Under the pieces are notes generated by a model. The model had not been told where the DNA came from. It saw only the letters and a program-made list of their open reading frames with translations, and did no database searches. Shown piece by piece: positions 41,074-47,617 of a DNA stretch of 47,617 bases; within the stretch, counting starts at the first letter, position 1, and every line of letters starts with the position of its first letter. This DNA comes from Candidatus Gastranaerophilales bacterium. Its GTDB lineage: Bacteria > Cyanobacteriota > Vampirovibrionia > Gastranaerophilales > Gastranaerophilaceae. The translations under genes and the position numbers were made by a program. The stretch covers positions 1 through 47,617 of the forward strand of contig CANQNW010000015.1 of the NCBI GenBank assembly GCA_947625305.1. Direction: 5' to 3'.

Positions 41074-41772
41074 TTATTTCTCCTTTTTATTTAATATATC
41101 ATATTTAATTTCCGCTATTTCCCAATCTTCTAAATTGTCTATATCTTGAATCTGCAGCTCATTCATTTCATACATAATTGTTTTTTTAGGAAGAAGAGTT
41201 CCAAACTTTAAAAATACTTCTTCTTTAATAAAATAAAACATTCCCGTATCGTGATATGTTGTTTCTAAATCTTGTGAACGTTTCTCCGAATTTTCAGGTT
41301 CTCTATATTTAATAAAATTATTTTTATCGGCTATAAATGCCCTTTGAATAGGAAATGAATATCGTACCACCGGCACCAATGCATCACATTCATTTTTTTT
41401 AAATGTTTCATATGCTTTTCTTATTGTTTCAACAGCTAAAAGAGGAACACAAGGATATATACAGCATATTTCATCAAAAGTTTTTCCTTGTTTTTTATAT
41501 TCCTCAATTACTTCTTTTAAAACATCATCCGTTGCTGCATAATCATTTGCGGTTTTTTCACTGCGCATAAACGGAACCGTTGCCCCGTAGTTCTTTGCAA
41601 TATCTGCAATTTCAATATCATCGGTTGAAACCATTATTTCATCGAAAATCTGCGATTTTATTGCTGTTTCAATTGCGTATGCCAGCATCGGTTTGCCTTT
41701 AAAATCTTTTATATTTTTTCTCGGAATTCTTTTACTTCCGCCTCTTGCGGTAATTATTGCTATAATTTTCAC
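41074..41772 (-). CDS. CMP-nonulosonate cytidylyltransferase (NeuA/PseF family)
   Basis: The 232-residue enzyme has the CMP-sugar synthetase start (IITARGGSKRIPRKNIKDF), then KPMLAYAI, VSTDDIEIADIA and RSQDLETTYHDTGMFYF. The RSQDLE...YHDTG pattern is nearest to PseF-type (pseudaminic acid) enzymes, though this is a loose hint. It activates the nonulosonic acid with CTP. A GTG start follows AAGGAT. It is the first gene of the sugar operon; a 234-base A+T-rich gap upstream with a TATAGT box near 41820 may hold the promoter. Confidence 0.88.
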   Translation of the reverse strand: MKIIAIITARGGSKRIPRKNIKDFKGKPMLAYAIETAIKSQIFDEIMVSTDDIEIADIAKNYGATVPFMRSEKTANDYAATDDVLKEVIEEYKKQGKTFDEICCIYPCVPLLAVETIRKAYETFKKNECDALVPVVRYSFPIQRAFIADKNNFIKYREPENSEKRSQDLETTYHDTGMFYFIKEEVFLKFGTLLPKKTIMYEMNELQIQDIDNLEDWEIAEIKYDILNKKEK

Positions 41773-42006
41773 ATTTATCCTTATTTCATTTTTTTATTAT
41801 CATATTTCAGATTTTACTATAAAAAAATTTTTAATTGAATTTTTTTAAGCAGATTATTTTCATCTCCCGTTCCAATATTTTTTACATTTTAATGTTAGCA
41901 TTTACATTAATATAGTATTTTATTATGTAATTTAAAATATTTATCTTACATTAAATTGCTATAAATATCATTATAAGGTAAATAATTATTAATATTCAGT
42001 ATATGT

Positions 42007-43023
42007 TTAACCAAATAAAAGCATCCTAATAATTACGAAAATAATAACAATTCCAAGCATAAGTATCATATAAATAAAAGATAATATATTAAATACTTTT
42101 TTTATTACTTTTAGTTTTTTTTCATCTCGTATTTTAAATGTTTTTACTGCAAAATTTATCATAGGTGCAATTATTGCAGGTAGTGAATATATAGTTTGAA
42201 TAATTAGGATTGTATATAACGCCTCAAAATCACTTATTTCAGGTAACGGCAATGATATCAATGTATATGTAACAGCAATAAGAAAATACATAAATATATC
42301 ATTTTTTGATATTAATTCTTGTCCTTCTGCCGTTGATTCTTGCGGTTCTTTATCCCTCATATATATTAATGAACGAATTATATAAACAAACAAAATTACA
42401 TAACAAAAATCCAGTAAAATATTTATGAATATAAATTTCATTGTTAATAGTTTTCTTACTGTTGCAATCAACAATATAAATAAAATAAACCATGAATATT
42501 TATATAAATTATTTTTTTTATTTGTATTAAAAGTTATATATGTTAAATAATTAGTAATTGAATAATATATTATTCCCCCAAATAAAATTAATTCAGCAAT
42601 ATAATCATCATATATCTTTAAAGGTTCCAAAAAATTTTGATTATTTTTATATACAATAAAGTATAAAAAACCGCCAATTATATATATTATATTAATCCAT
42701 AGATAAATCAGCTTTTTATTATTAAATATTCTTAGTTCCAAAAATCTTTTAAAATTATTGACTTTAAACATTAGTGTAAATAGTAATACAGAAATTCCAA
42801 ATCCCAACCGGTGAAAGATTAAATTATATTTATAATAATCATAGTTTACAAACATATATTCATAAGCTATTTTGTTATGGTATTCATTATATAGTTTTTC
42901 TAATGTTGCTCTATTTGTATATATATCAGGACAATGAAATTGACACCCGATTAATAATACTATACTTAGTAATATTACAAATAAAGTAAATAATTTTATC
43001 GGATTTTCTATTATTGAACGCAC
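42007..43023 (-). CDS. Polytopic membrane protein, duplicate of 43493-44530
   Basis: The 338-residue protein has about eight membrane helices. Its first 35 residues and a central polar stretch (RDKEPQESTAEGQELISKND) are identical to those of the protein at 43493, and the rest is very similar. The family was not recognised. A GTG start after GAGG is shared by both copies. Tandem duplication beside effector-like genes is the usual picture for immunity genes, so it might protect against the neighbouring effector; this is an inference. Confidence 0.6.
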   Translation of the reverse strand: MRSIIENPIKLFTLFVILLSIVLLIGCQFHCPDIYTNRATLEKLYNEYHNKIAYEYMFVNYDYYKYNLIFHRLGFGISVLLFTLMFKVNNFKRFLELRIFNNKKLIYLWINIIYIIGGFLYFIVYKNNQNFLEPLKIYDDYIAELILFGGIIYYSITNYLTYITFNTNKKNNLYKYSWFILFILLIATVRKLLTMKFIFINILLDFCYVILFVYIIRSLIYMRDKEPQESTAEGQELISKNDIFMYFLIAVTYTLISLPLPEISDFEALYTILIIQTIYSLPAIIAPMINFAVKTFKIRDEKKLKVIKKVFNILSFIYMILMLGIVIIFVIIRMLLFG

Positions 43024-43095
43024 TTTTACCTCGTTTTTAGTGTTTTAAATTTATATTATATATCCTATTAACCATTATCCCAGATCAAAAATTAA

Positions 43096-43401
43096 CTAAA
43101 AATCATCTCTTATATAATAACCTATAACAGCTACAAATCCCATTAATATTAAATATATTACAGTAAAAATATTATATATAATTCTTGTTATTTTTATTCC
43201 CTTTTCATTTTGTATTTTAAATTTTTTTACTGTGAAATTTATTATTAACGCAATTATTGCCGGTAATGCAAAAAATAACTCAAACACTATCGCTCCCATA
43301 AATTCAGCTTTCCACATATATGAAATTACAAGATAAATAAGTGAAATTATTAAATATATTATTATTGTTTTTTTAGATATCACATATTTCCCGTCATTCA
43401 T
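43096..43401 (-). CDS. Short membrane protein related to the C-terminal half of its neighbours
   Basis: This 101-residue protein has three membrane helices. It aligns with the last 100 residues of the two larger membrane proteins (for example SLPAIIAPMINFAVKKFKI against ALPAIIALIINFTVKKFKI). It may be a truncated paralogue or an independent small member. It has a proper ribosome site (AAAAGGAT) and lies between the two large copies. Confidence 0.55.
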   Translation of the reverse strand: MNDGKYVISKKTIIIYLIISLIYLVISYMWKAEFMGAIVFELFFALPAIIALIINFTVKKFKIQNEKGIKITRIIYNIFTVIYLILMGFVAVIGYYIRDDF

Positions 43402-43492
43402 TATTCTTTATCCTTTTGATTTTTTAGTGAGGATTTCATTTCCGCCCTTGGTATTATAACACTTATGAATAAGATATTATTCTTTTATATGT

Positions 43493-44530
43493 TTAACTAA
43501 ATAAAAACATCCTAATAATTACGAAAATAATAACAATTCCAAGCATAAGTATCATATAAATAAAAGATATAATATTAAATACTTTTTTTATAACTTTTAG
43601 TTTTTTTTCATCTCGTATTTTAAATTTCTTTACTGCAAAATTTATCATAGGTGCAATTATTGCAGGTAGTGAATATATAGTTTGAATAATAAGGATTGCA
43701 TATAATGCCTCAAAATCACTTATTTCTGATAACGGCAAAAATATCAATGTATATGTAACAGCAATCAGAAAATACATAAATATATCATTTTTTGATATTA
43801 ATTCTTGTCCTTCCGCCGTTGATTCTTGCGGTTCTTTATCCCTCATATATATTAATGATCGAATTATATAAATAAACAACATTACATAACAAAAATCCAG
43901 TAAAATATTTATGAATAAAAATTTCATTGTTAATGTCCATAGTAATGAAAATACCATTATTAACAAGACAAAATACCAAGAATATTTATATAAATTACTT
44001 TTTATATTTGTATTAAAAGTTATATATGTTAAATAATTAGTAATTGAATAATATATTATTCCTATCAAAAAAATTACTTGGGTAATGTAATTTACATAAT
44101 TATTTATACTGTAAGTATATATATAATAATAATTATTTTTATATACAAAAAAGTATAAAAAAAACCCAATTATATATATTATATTAATCCATAGATAAAT
44201 CAGCTTTTTATTATTAAATATTCTTAGTTCCAAAAATCTTTCAAAATTATTGACTTTAAATATTAGTGCAAATAGTAATACCGAAAGACATAAACCCCAC
44301 TGATGAAAGATTAAATTGTACTTATAATAATCATAATTTATAAAATTTTTTATATCAATAAAGAAGTAAGGTCTTATTCCTTCTATATTTTCATTAACAA
44401 CTTGATGTACTGCTTCCCTATTTAAATATATATCAGGACAATGAAATTGACACCCGATTAATAATACTATACTTAGTAATATTACAAATAAAGTAAATAA
44501 TTTTATCGGATTTTCTATTATTGAACGCAC
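43493..44530 (-). CDS. Polytopic membrane protein, duplicate of 42007-43023
   Basis: The 345-residue protein has about eight membrane helices and is the closer of the two copies to the effector-like gene, starting 20 bases after its stop. The N-terminal 35 residues and the central charged stretch match the downstream copy; the loop between residues 36 and 60 is different. If the effector acts on membranes or the envelope, this could be its immunity protein. The family is unknown. Confidence 0.6.
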   Translation of the reverse strand: MRSIIENPIKLFTLFVILLSIVLLIGCQFHCPDIYLNREAVHQVVNENIEGIRPYFFIDIKNFINYDYYKYNLIFHQWGLCLSVLLFALIFKVNNFERFLELRIFNNKKLIYLWINIIYIIGFFLYFFVYKNNYYYIYTYSINNYVNYITQVIFLIGIIYYSITNYLTYITFNTNIKSNLYKYSWYFVLLIMVFSLLWTLTMKFLFINILLDFCYVMLFIYIIRSLIYMRDKEPQESTAEGQELISKNDIFMYFLIAVTYTLIFLPLSEISDFEALYAILIIQTIYSLPAIIAPMINFAVKKFKIRDEKKLKVIKKVFNIISFIYMILMLGIVIIFVIIRMFLFS

Positions 44531-44550
44531 TTTTACCTCGTTTTCGTATA

Positions 44551-45735
44551 TTACTTTTTATGTTTTTTTATTGCGGATTTCATTTCCGCACTTGGTATTA
44601 TAACACGATATGCATAAAAATACGGAGTTATCTCTCCTTTTTCTTGTCTGTTACGTCCTACTATAACAGGTTTACTTTCTTCTCCTTCATTAAAATCATA
44701 AACATCTGCAATATATAATTCTAAATCTCCGTTTTTATTTATATGCATATCTCTAATATCTGCATTACCTACAGCATGACTCCAATTTGCACCTGTCAAT
44801 GCGATACTGTCATTTACAGACATTTTTAAGTCCATTGCTTTAGTATATTTATTCAACTTTCTAATAAAATTCTTATCTTTTAAAAGATTATGTTTTAAAT
44901 TTTTAGATGGTTCTGATTTTTCATCATAAAAAATTCCTTTCATTGTATCAAGTTTATCAGCACCAACCTGTTGAGGAATTTTCTTATTAAAATAATCCTG
45001 CAGTTCTTTTGGCATTTCTTTGTAATTATTTAAAACTTGATGTTTTCTTGCATAATCTGTATCTAGATATGAATCTGTTTTTGACATATGCAGGTTTTCT
45101 GCTGCTTCCTTGCCCCACCATAAAGAAGCTTTAACTCCAAATTTTGTAATGGGATTATTAATATTATCTACAGCATATTTTTCTAATTTAGCATCATTCT
45201 GCAAATACGTTTCTAATGCTTGTTTTGTTAATTTCCTGACTTCAGGGTTATCTGAATGTTTAGGATATTTAACTACACTAAATTTATAAAATTCTTCTTT
45301 ATGTTCTTTTGGTTTAGTTTTAGTTGTTATCGTATTATCTTTTATTTCATAATCTTTATTATTTAATCCGACTATTTCAAGCATTTTTTTAGTATCCGGC
45401 ACATGAACTTTTTTATTAATAGCTTTTACTCCCGAGTTCTGCTCATTTGGTATATTTTTAATGCGTATTACTTCATCATCATCTATAAGTTTAATTTGTT
45501 GACTTTTTTCATTATTATTTCTTACGATGTCAGCAGCTCCTCCGGTGAAGATACCTTCTTCTTTTTTACTTTTCATTGTCGGATATAAGATATCCTCCCT
45601 TAATTGCTTTATCCCCGGGGCTAATGCTTCTACAAGCTTATTTTTTATAATTTCTTTCGGATCCTCTTTGTCTTTCATTGTCGGGTATAAAATTCTTGCT
45701 CTTCTTTCCCATTTATCTTCTGAGTTGTCAAACAT
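44551..45735 (-). CDS. Effector-like protein with shared N-terminal domain and unknown C-terminus
   Basis: Residues 1-70 are nearly identical to those of the GH24 protein at 46443 and contain ILYPTMK twice (15-21 and 49-55). From residue 71 the protein is unrelated to it: a Lys-rich linker, a middle helical part with ASLWWGKEAAENLHM, and a C-terminal beta-rich domain (ALTGANWSHAVGNADIRDMH, then DLELYIADVYDF). The last part is reminiscent of some bacteriocin-type toxin ends, but I cannot name it. There is no signal peptide. AAAGGAT precedes the ATG, and a divergent leaderless promoter lies behind it. Confidence 0.6.
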   Translation of the reverse strand: MFDNSEDKWERRARILYPTMKDKEDPKEIIKNKLVEALAPGIKQLREDILYPTMKSKKEEGIFTGGAADIVRNNNEKSQQIKLIDDDEVIRIKNIPNEQNSGVKAINKKVHVPDTKKMLEIVGLNNKDYEIKDNTITTKTKPKEHKEEFYKFSVVKYPKHSDNPEVRKLTKQALETYLQNDAKLEKYAVDNINNPITKFGVKASLWWGKEAAENLHMSKTDSYLDTDYARKHQVLNNYKEMPKELQDYFNKKIPQQVGADKLDTMKGIFYDEKSEPSKNLKHNLLKDKNFIRKLNKYTKAMDLKMSVNDSIALTGANWSHAVGNADIRDMHINKNGDLELYIADVYDFNEGEESKPVIVGRNRQEKGEITPYFYAYRVIIPSAEMKSAIKKHKK

Positions 45736-45993
45736 TTTTTATCCTTTCTTTTTTACATTTTCTTGTATATTTAATCATTTTTTAACTTGTTATTGTAATA
45801 TTACTTTTAAATTAAATACATTAATTTGCACTTGTATACATCTTAATTCCATTAAAATTTTATTGTTTTTTTATTTAAAATTGTTATAATTATCATTATG
45901 AAAAAAATTTTTATTACTTTAATCGCATTACTTTTATTAGCAATATCCTTTTCTCTAGGATTTTTTGTGAAAAAATCTGTTGATGATAAAAAA
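45530..45993. repeat. 464-bp direct repeat, copy A
   Basis: This segment is near-identical to 47074-47538. It covers the 5' part of the minus-strand effector gene (about 70 codons), the whole divergent intergenic region, and the first 32 codons of the plus-strand anchored protein gene. It is a natural substrate for homologous recombination. Confidence 0.9.
45863..45890 (+). promoter_or_regulatory. Leaderless promoter of the plus-strand anchored gene, copy A
   Basis: TTGTTT at 45863 and TATAAT at 45885-45890 are 16 bp apart. The ATG is seven bases after the -10 box and has no Shine-Dalgarno site. The same arrangement is repeated in copy B. Confidence 0.6.
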
Positions 45994-46440
45994 TTTTATT
46001 TTTACAATTTGGAACAAGAATATCTTAAAAATAAAATTAATCGTTTTGCGGAAGATAATTACAAACTTTCAAAGTCTGTTAATCATATGAAAAATGAATT
46101 CAATAAAAATTGGTTAGAATTAACGGAAGATATTTATTTGGATAAAAAATCAATAACTATAAATAAATACTCAATTTCCGGCTGGTTTAAAATATTTAAT
46201 TCAGTCGAAAATCCGCTTTATGCGGTAGATGGGGTTCCGCTAAATTATGAATTAATAAAATATGAGGTGGGTTGTAATGTAAATGCTTTATGTCTTTTAC
46301 ATATAAAACAATACGATAAAAATGGTAAATTATTGATTGACGAAATAAATGATTATGGAGTTTGTCCTGATTATTCAGGGGTTATTAATGGAGAAATATA
46401 TTATAATGCTTTATGCAAATTTGAAAAAGACGGAAAGTGA
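45898..46440 (+). CDS. Membrane-anchored extracytoplasmic protein, candidate inhibitor of the GH24 effector
   Basis: The 180-residue protein has an N-terminal hydrophobic anchor (ITLIALLLLAISFSLGFF). The C-terminal part (IYLDKKSITI, then CNVNALCLLHIKQYDKNGK and IYYNALCKFEK) is compact, beta-rich and has four Cys, resembling the surface-adhesin E fold by pattern. The first 32 codons match the start of the gene at 47443; the rest differs. It ends two bases from the GH24 gene stop, convergent with it. In the cassette it would be the partner of that muramidase, possibly its periplasmic immunity protein. This is an inference from layout. Confidence 0.55.
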   Translation: MKKIFITLIALLLLAISFSLGFFVKKSVDDKKFYFYNLEQEYLKNKINRFAEDNYKLSKSVNHMKNEFNKNWLELTEDIYLDKKSITINKYSISGWFKIFNSVENPLYAVDGVPLNYELIKYEVGCNVNALCLLHIKQYDKNGKLLIDEINDYGVCPDYSGVINGEIYYNALCKFEKDGK

Positions 46441-46442
46441 TT

Positions 46443-47279
46443 TTACTTTCCGTCAGGTGTAAGAAATAATCTTTTTTCTTTTGCCCTTCTGTCAATTAAT
46501 CCATTTAAAACTTCATATTTCCCTGTTTTTTTATTTTTTTGATGTATATATTTGTCAAATTCATCTGCAGCACCTTCATAATCTCCTTTATTTAATTTTT
46601 TTAACAAATCAGAGTCTTTAAGTATATTCGGACCAAGATTATATACAAAACTTGCTAATGCTATTTTCTGATTATTTGTTAAAGGAACCTCTACTTGTTT
46701 TAAAGGTGCTGTATGTGTTTCAAAATCTTTTCTGTATAATTCTTCTGCTTTTTCTTCTGTAATCTTCATCCCTAATTTAATTGGTTTACCATCAACTAAA
46801 CCAGTATGTCCGTAGCCTATTGTCAATTTATCATTTGGTGTCGGATAGTATGCATCTTCTCTAAATTTTTCAATACCATGTATAAATTTTCGCGCTCGTT
46901 TTAATTCTTCATCAGAAAATTTCGCATTATTACTACTATCCCACAAAATAGGTGTTTCTTTTGATTCATTATCTAAATATTTTCCAAATTTTGCTAATTG
47001 ATTTCTTTCATATTTTTTAAGAATACTAATTTCTTTAAGATTTTCTATATATTTTTTATTTTCCTTACAAATATCCGCGGCTCCTCCGGTGAAGATACCT
47101 TCTTCTTTTTTACTTTTCATTGTCGGATATAAGATATCCTCCCTTAATTGCTTTATCCCCGGGGCTAATGCTTCTACAAGCTTATTTTTTATAATTTCTT
47201 TCGGATCCTCTTTGTCTTTCATTGTCGGGTATAAAATTCTTGCTCTTCTTTCCCATTTATCTTCAGATTGGTCAAACAT
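46443..47279 (-). CDS. GH24 (T4-type) muramidase fused to the shared N-terminal domain
   Basis: Residues 1-70 are the same domain as in the 44551 protein (ILYPTMK twice), followed by a linker to about 130. The C-terminal part is a GH24 lysozyme: the catalytic Glu137 in HGIEKFREDAYYP, TIGYGHTG at 153-160, and VPLTNNQKIALASFVYNLG later. The enzyme cleaves peptidoglycan. The phage already has a GH108 endolysin, and this one has an extra domain and no signal peptide, so it looks like a delivered effector. AAAGGAT precedes the ATG. Confidence 0.82.
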   Translation of the reverse strand: MFDQSEDKWERRARILYPTMKDKEDPKEIIKNKLVEALAPGIKQLREDILYPTMKSKKEEGIFTGGAADICKENKKYIENLKEISILKKYERNQLAKFGKYLDNESKETPILWDSSNNAKFSDEELKRARKFIHGIEKFREDAYYPTPNDKLTIGYGHTGLVDGKPIKLGMKITEEKAEELYRKDFETHTAPLKQVEVPLTNNQKIALASFVYNLGPNILKDSDLLKKLNKGDYEGAADEFDKYIHQKNKKTGKYEVLNGLIDRRAKEKRLFLTPDGK

Positions 47280-47538
47280 TTTTTATCCTTTCTATTTTTA
47301 CATTTTCTTGTATGTTTAATTATTTTTTAACTTGTTATTGTAATGTTTTTGATAAATTAAATACATTAGTTTGCACTTATATACATTTTAATTCCATTAA
47401 AATTTTATTGTTTTTTTATTTAAAATTGTTATAATTATCATTATGAAAAAGTTATTTATTACTTTAATCGCATTACTTTTATTAGCAATATCCTTTTCTC
47501 TAGGATTTTTTGTAAAAAAATCTATTGATGATAAAAAA
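47074..47538. repeat. 464-bp direct repeat, copy B
   Basis: This is near-identical to 45530-45993, displaced by about 1544 bases. Together they flank a cassette holding the C-terminal halves of the GH24 gene and of its convergent partner. Confidence 0.9.
47408..47435 (+). promoter_or_regulatory. Leaderless promoter of the plus-strand anchored gene, copy B
   Basis: TTGTTT at 47408 and TATAAT at 47430-47435 are spaced and placed as in copy A, again with the ATG seven bases after the -10 box. Confidence 0.6.
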
Positions 47539-47617
47539 ATTATTGGTAACACCCTCCAAGAAGAATATAAACACCCTATTGATATTGAAGAAGAACAATG
47601 TATAAATAATTCAAATA
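47443..47617 (+). CDS. Second membrane-anchored extracytoplasmic protein (cut by the window end)
   Basis: The frame starts MKKLFITLIALLLLAISFSL and keeps the same anchor as the gene at 45898 up to about residue 33. It then differs (IIGNTLQEEYKHPIDIEEEQ, with a Cys after it) and runs off the window at residue 58. It shows that the array continues to the right with another partner having a new C-terminal domain. The promoter is the repeat copy B. Confidence 0.7.
   Translation, partial: MKKLFITLIALLLLAISFSLGFFVKKSIDDKKIIGNTLQEEYKHPIDIEEEQCINNSN

Larger units (their letters stand above)
22407..47617 (-). mobile_element. Podovirus-like prophage or phage-derived locus (right end not seen)
   Basis: Nearly all genes are on one strand and give the order endolysin, portal, scaffold, capsid, cement protein, tail tube A, tail tube B, internal proteins, tail fibre, DUF1353 and holin-like protein, which matches T7/BPP-1-like podoviruses. 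A nonulosonic-acid operon and an effector-like array lie upstream of the structural genes. Integrase, repressor, terminase and replication genes are absent from the visible part. No attachment repeat was found near 22.4 kb, and the other end lies beyond the window. Confidence 0.8.

Noticed and set aside
1-47617. CRISPR array
   Set aside because: No regularly spaced direct repeats of 25-40 bases were seen; the repeats present are a two-copy 464-bp unit and short motifs.

Overview
The window is low-GC DNA from a Gram-negative bacterium. A secretin and type II/IV pilus assembly operon, a KdsC-like phosphatase, rpsP, lysC and three tRNA genes are chromosomal. The base composition, the pilus gene order and the style of the proteins best fit a gut-associated Gastranaerophilales (Melainabacteria/Vampirovibrionia, non-photosynthetic Cyanobacteriota). 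That assignment is an inference made without any database search.

Left part, about 0-10.7 kb, is accessory. It holds a TIGR04076 protein, a nitroreductase and a flavodoxin-like reductase. Next comes a cytidine-deaminase-like gene broken by a frameshift, lying between 23-bp inverted repeats; G/C homopolymers of 9 and 11 bases lie upstream of it. Then comes a small regulon: a WYL-domain regulator co-transcribed with an HNH nuclease-like gene, a divergent gene of unknown function, and a WG-repeat gene. The divergent region and the WG-gene promoter carry almost the same 15-bp palindrome. A type IIS restriction-modification pair of AlwI type follows, then a previously unlisted 26-residue hydrophobic peptide gene that looks like a type I toxin. 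The segment ends with repeat-bearing AT-rich DNA and tRNA-Ile.

Middle part, about 10.7-22.4 kb, is core chromosome. One strand carries a pilus/secretion operon (PilP/GspC-like, secretin, PilB/GspE ATPase, PilC/GspF, small protein), tRNA-Gly, tRNA-Cys, mntP and rpsP. The other strand carries a KdsC-like phosphatase, a TPR protein and aspartate kinase, closed by a strong bidirectional terminator.

Right part, 22.4-47.6 kb, is a podovirus-like prophage read almost entirely on the minus strand. In transcription order it holds a GH108 endolysin, portal, scaffold, major capsid, Bbp16-like cement protein, tail tube A and B homologues, internal virion proteins, a T7-type tail fibre with two discoidin-like domains, a DUF1353 protein and a holin-like protein. 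No terminase, integrase, repressor or replication gene is visible. Upstream of the lysis gene sits a sugar cargo operon for a nonulosonic (sialic/pseudaminic/legionaminic-type) acid: NeuA/PseF, methyltransferase, NeuB, acyltransferase, DegT aminotransferase, WbqC and PIG-L deacetylase. Three of these genes contain G9-G10 tracts, and the deacetylase is currently out of frame, so the locus looks phase-variable.

Further upstream is a cassette array. Two genes share the same roughly 70-residue N-terminal domain but have unrelated C-termini (a GH24 muramidase and an unknown domain). They lie on near-identical 464-bp repeats that also carry a divergent promoter and the membrane anchor of a second, variable gene. 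This resembles a polymorphic effector/immunity locus. A nine-residue motif of the shared domain recurs at the extreme C-terminus of the prophage scaffold-like protein, which suggests that the effectors may be packaged in the phage capsid. This is the most unusual system in the window.
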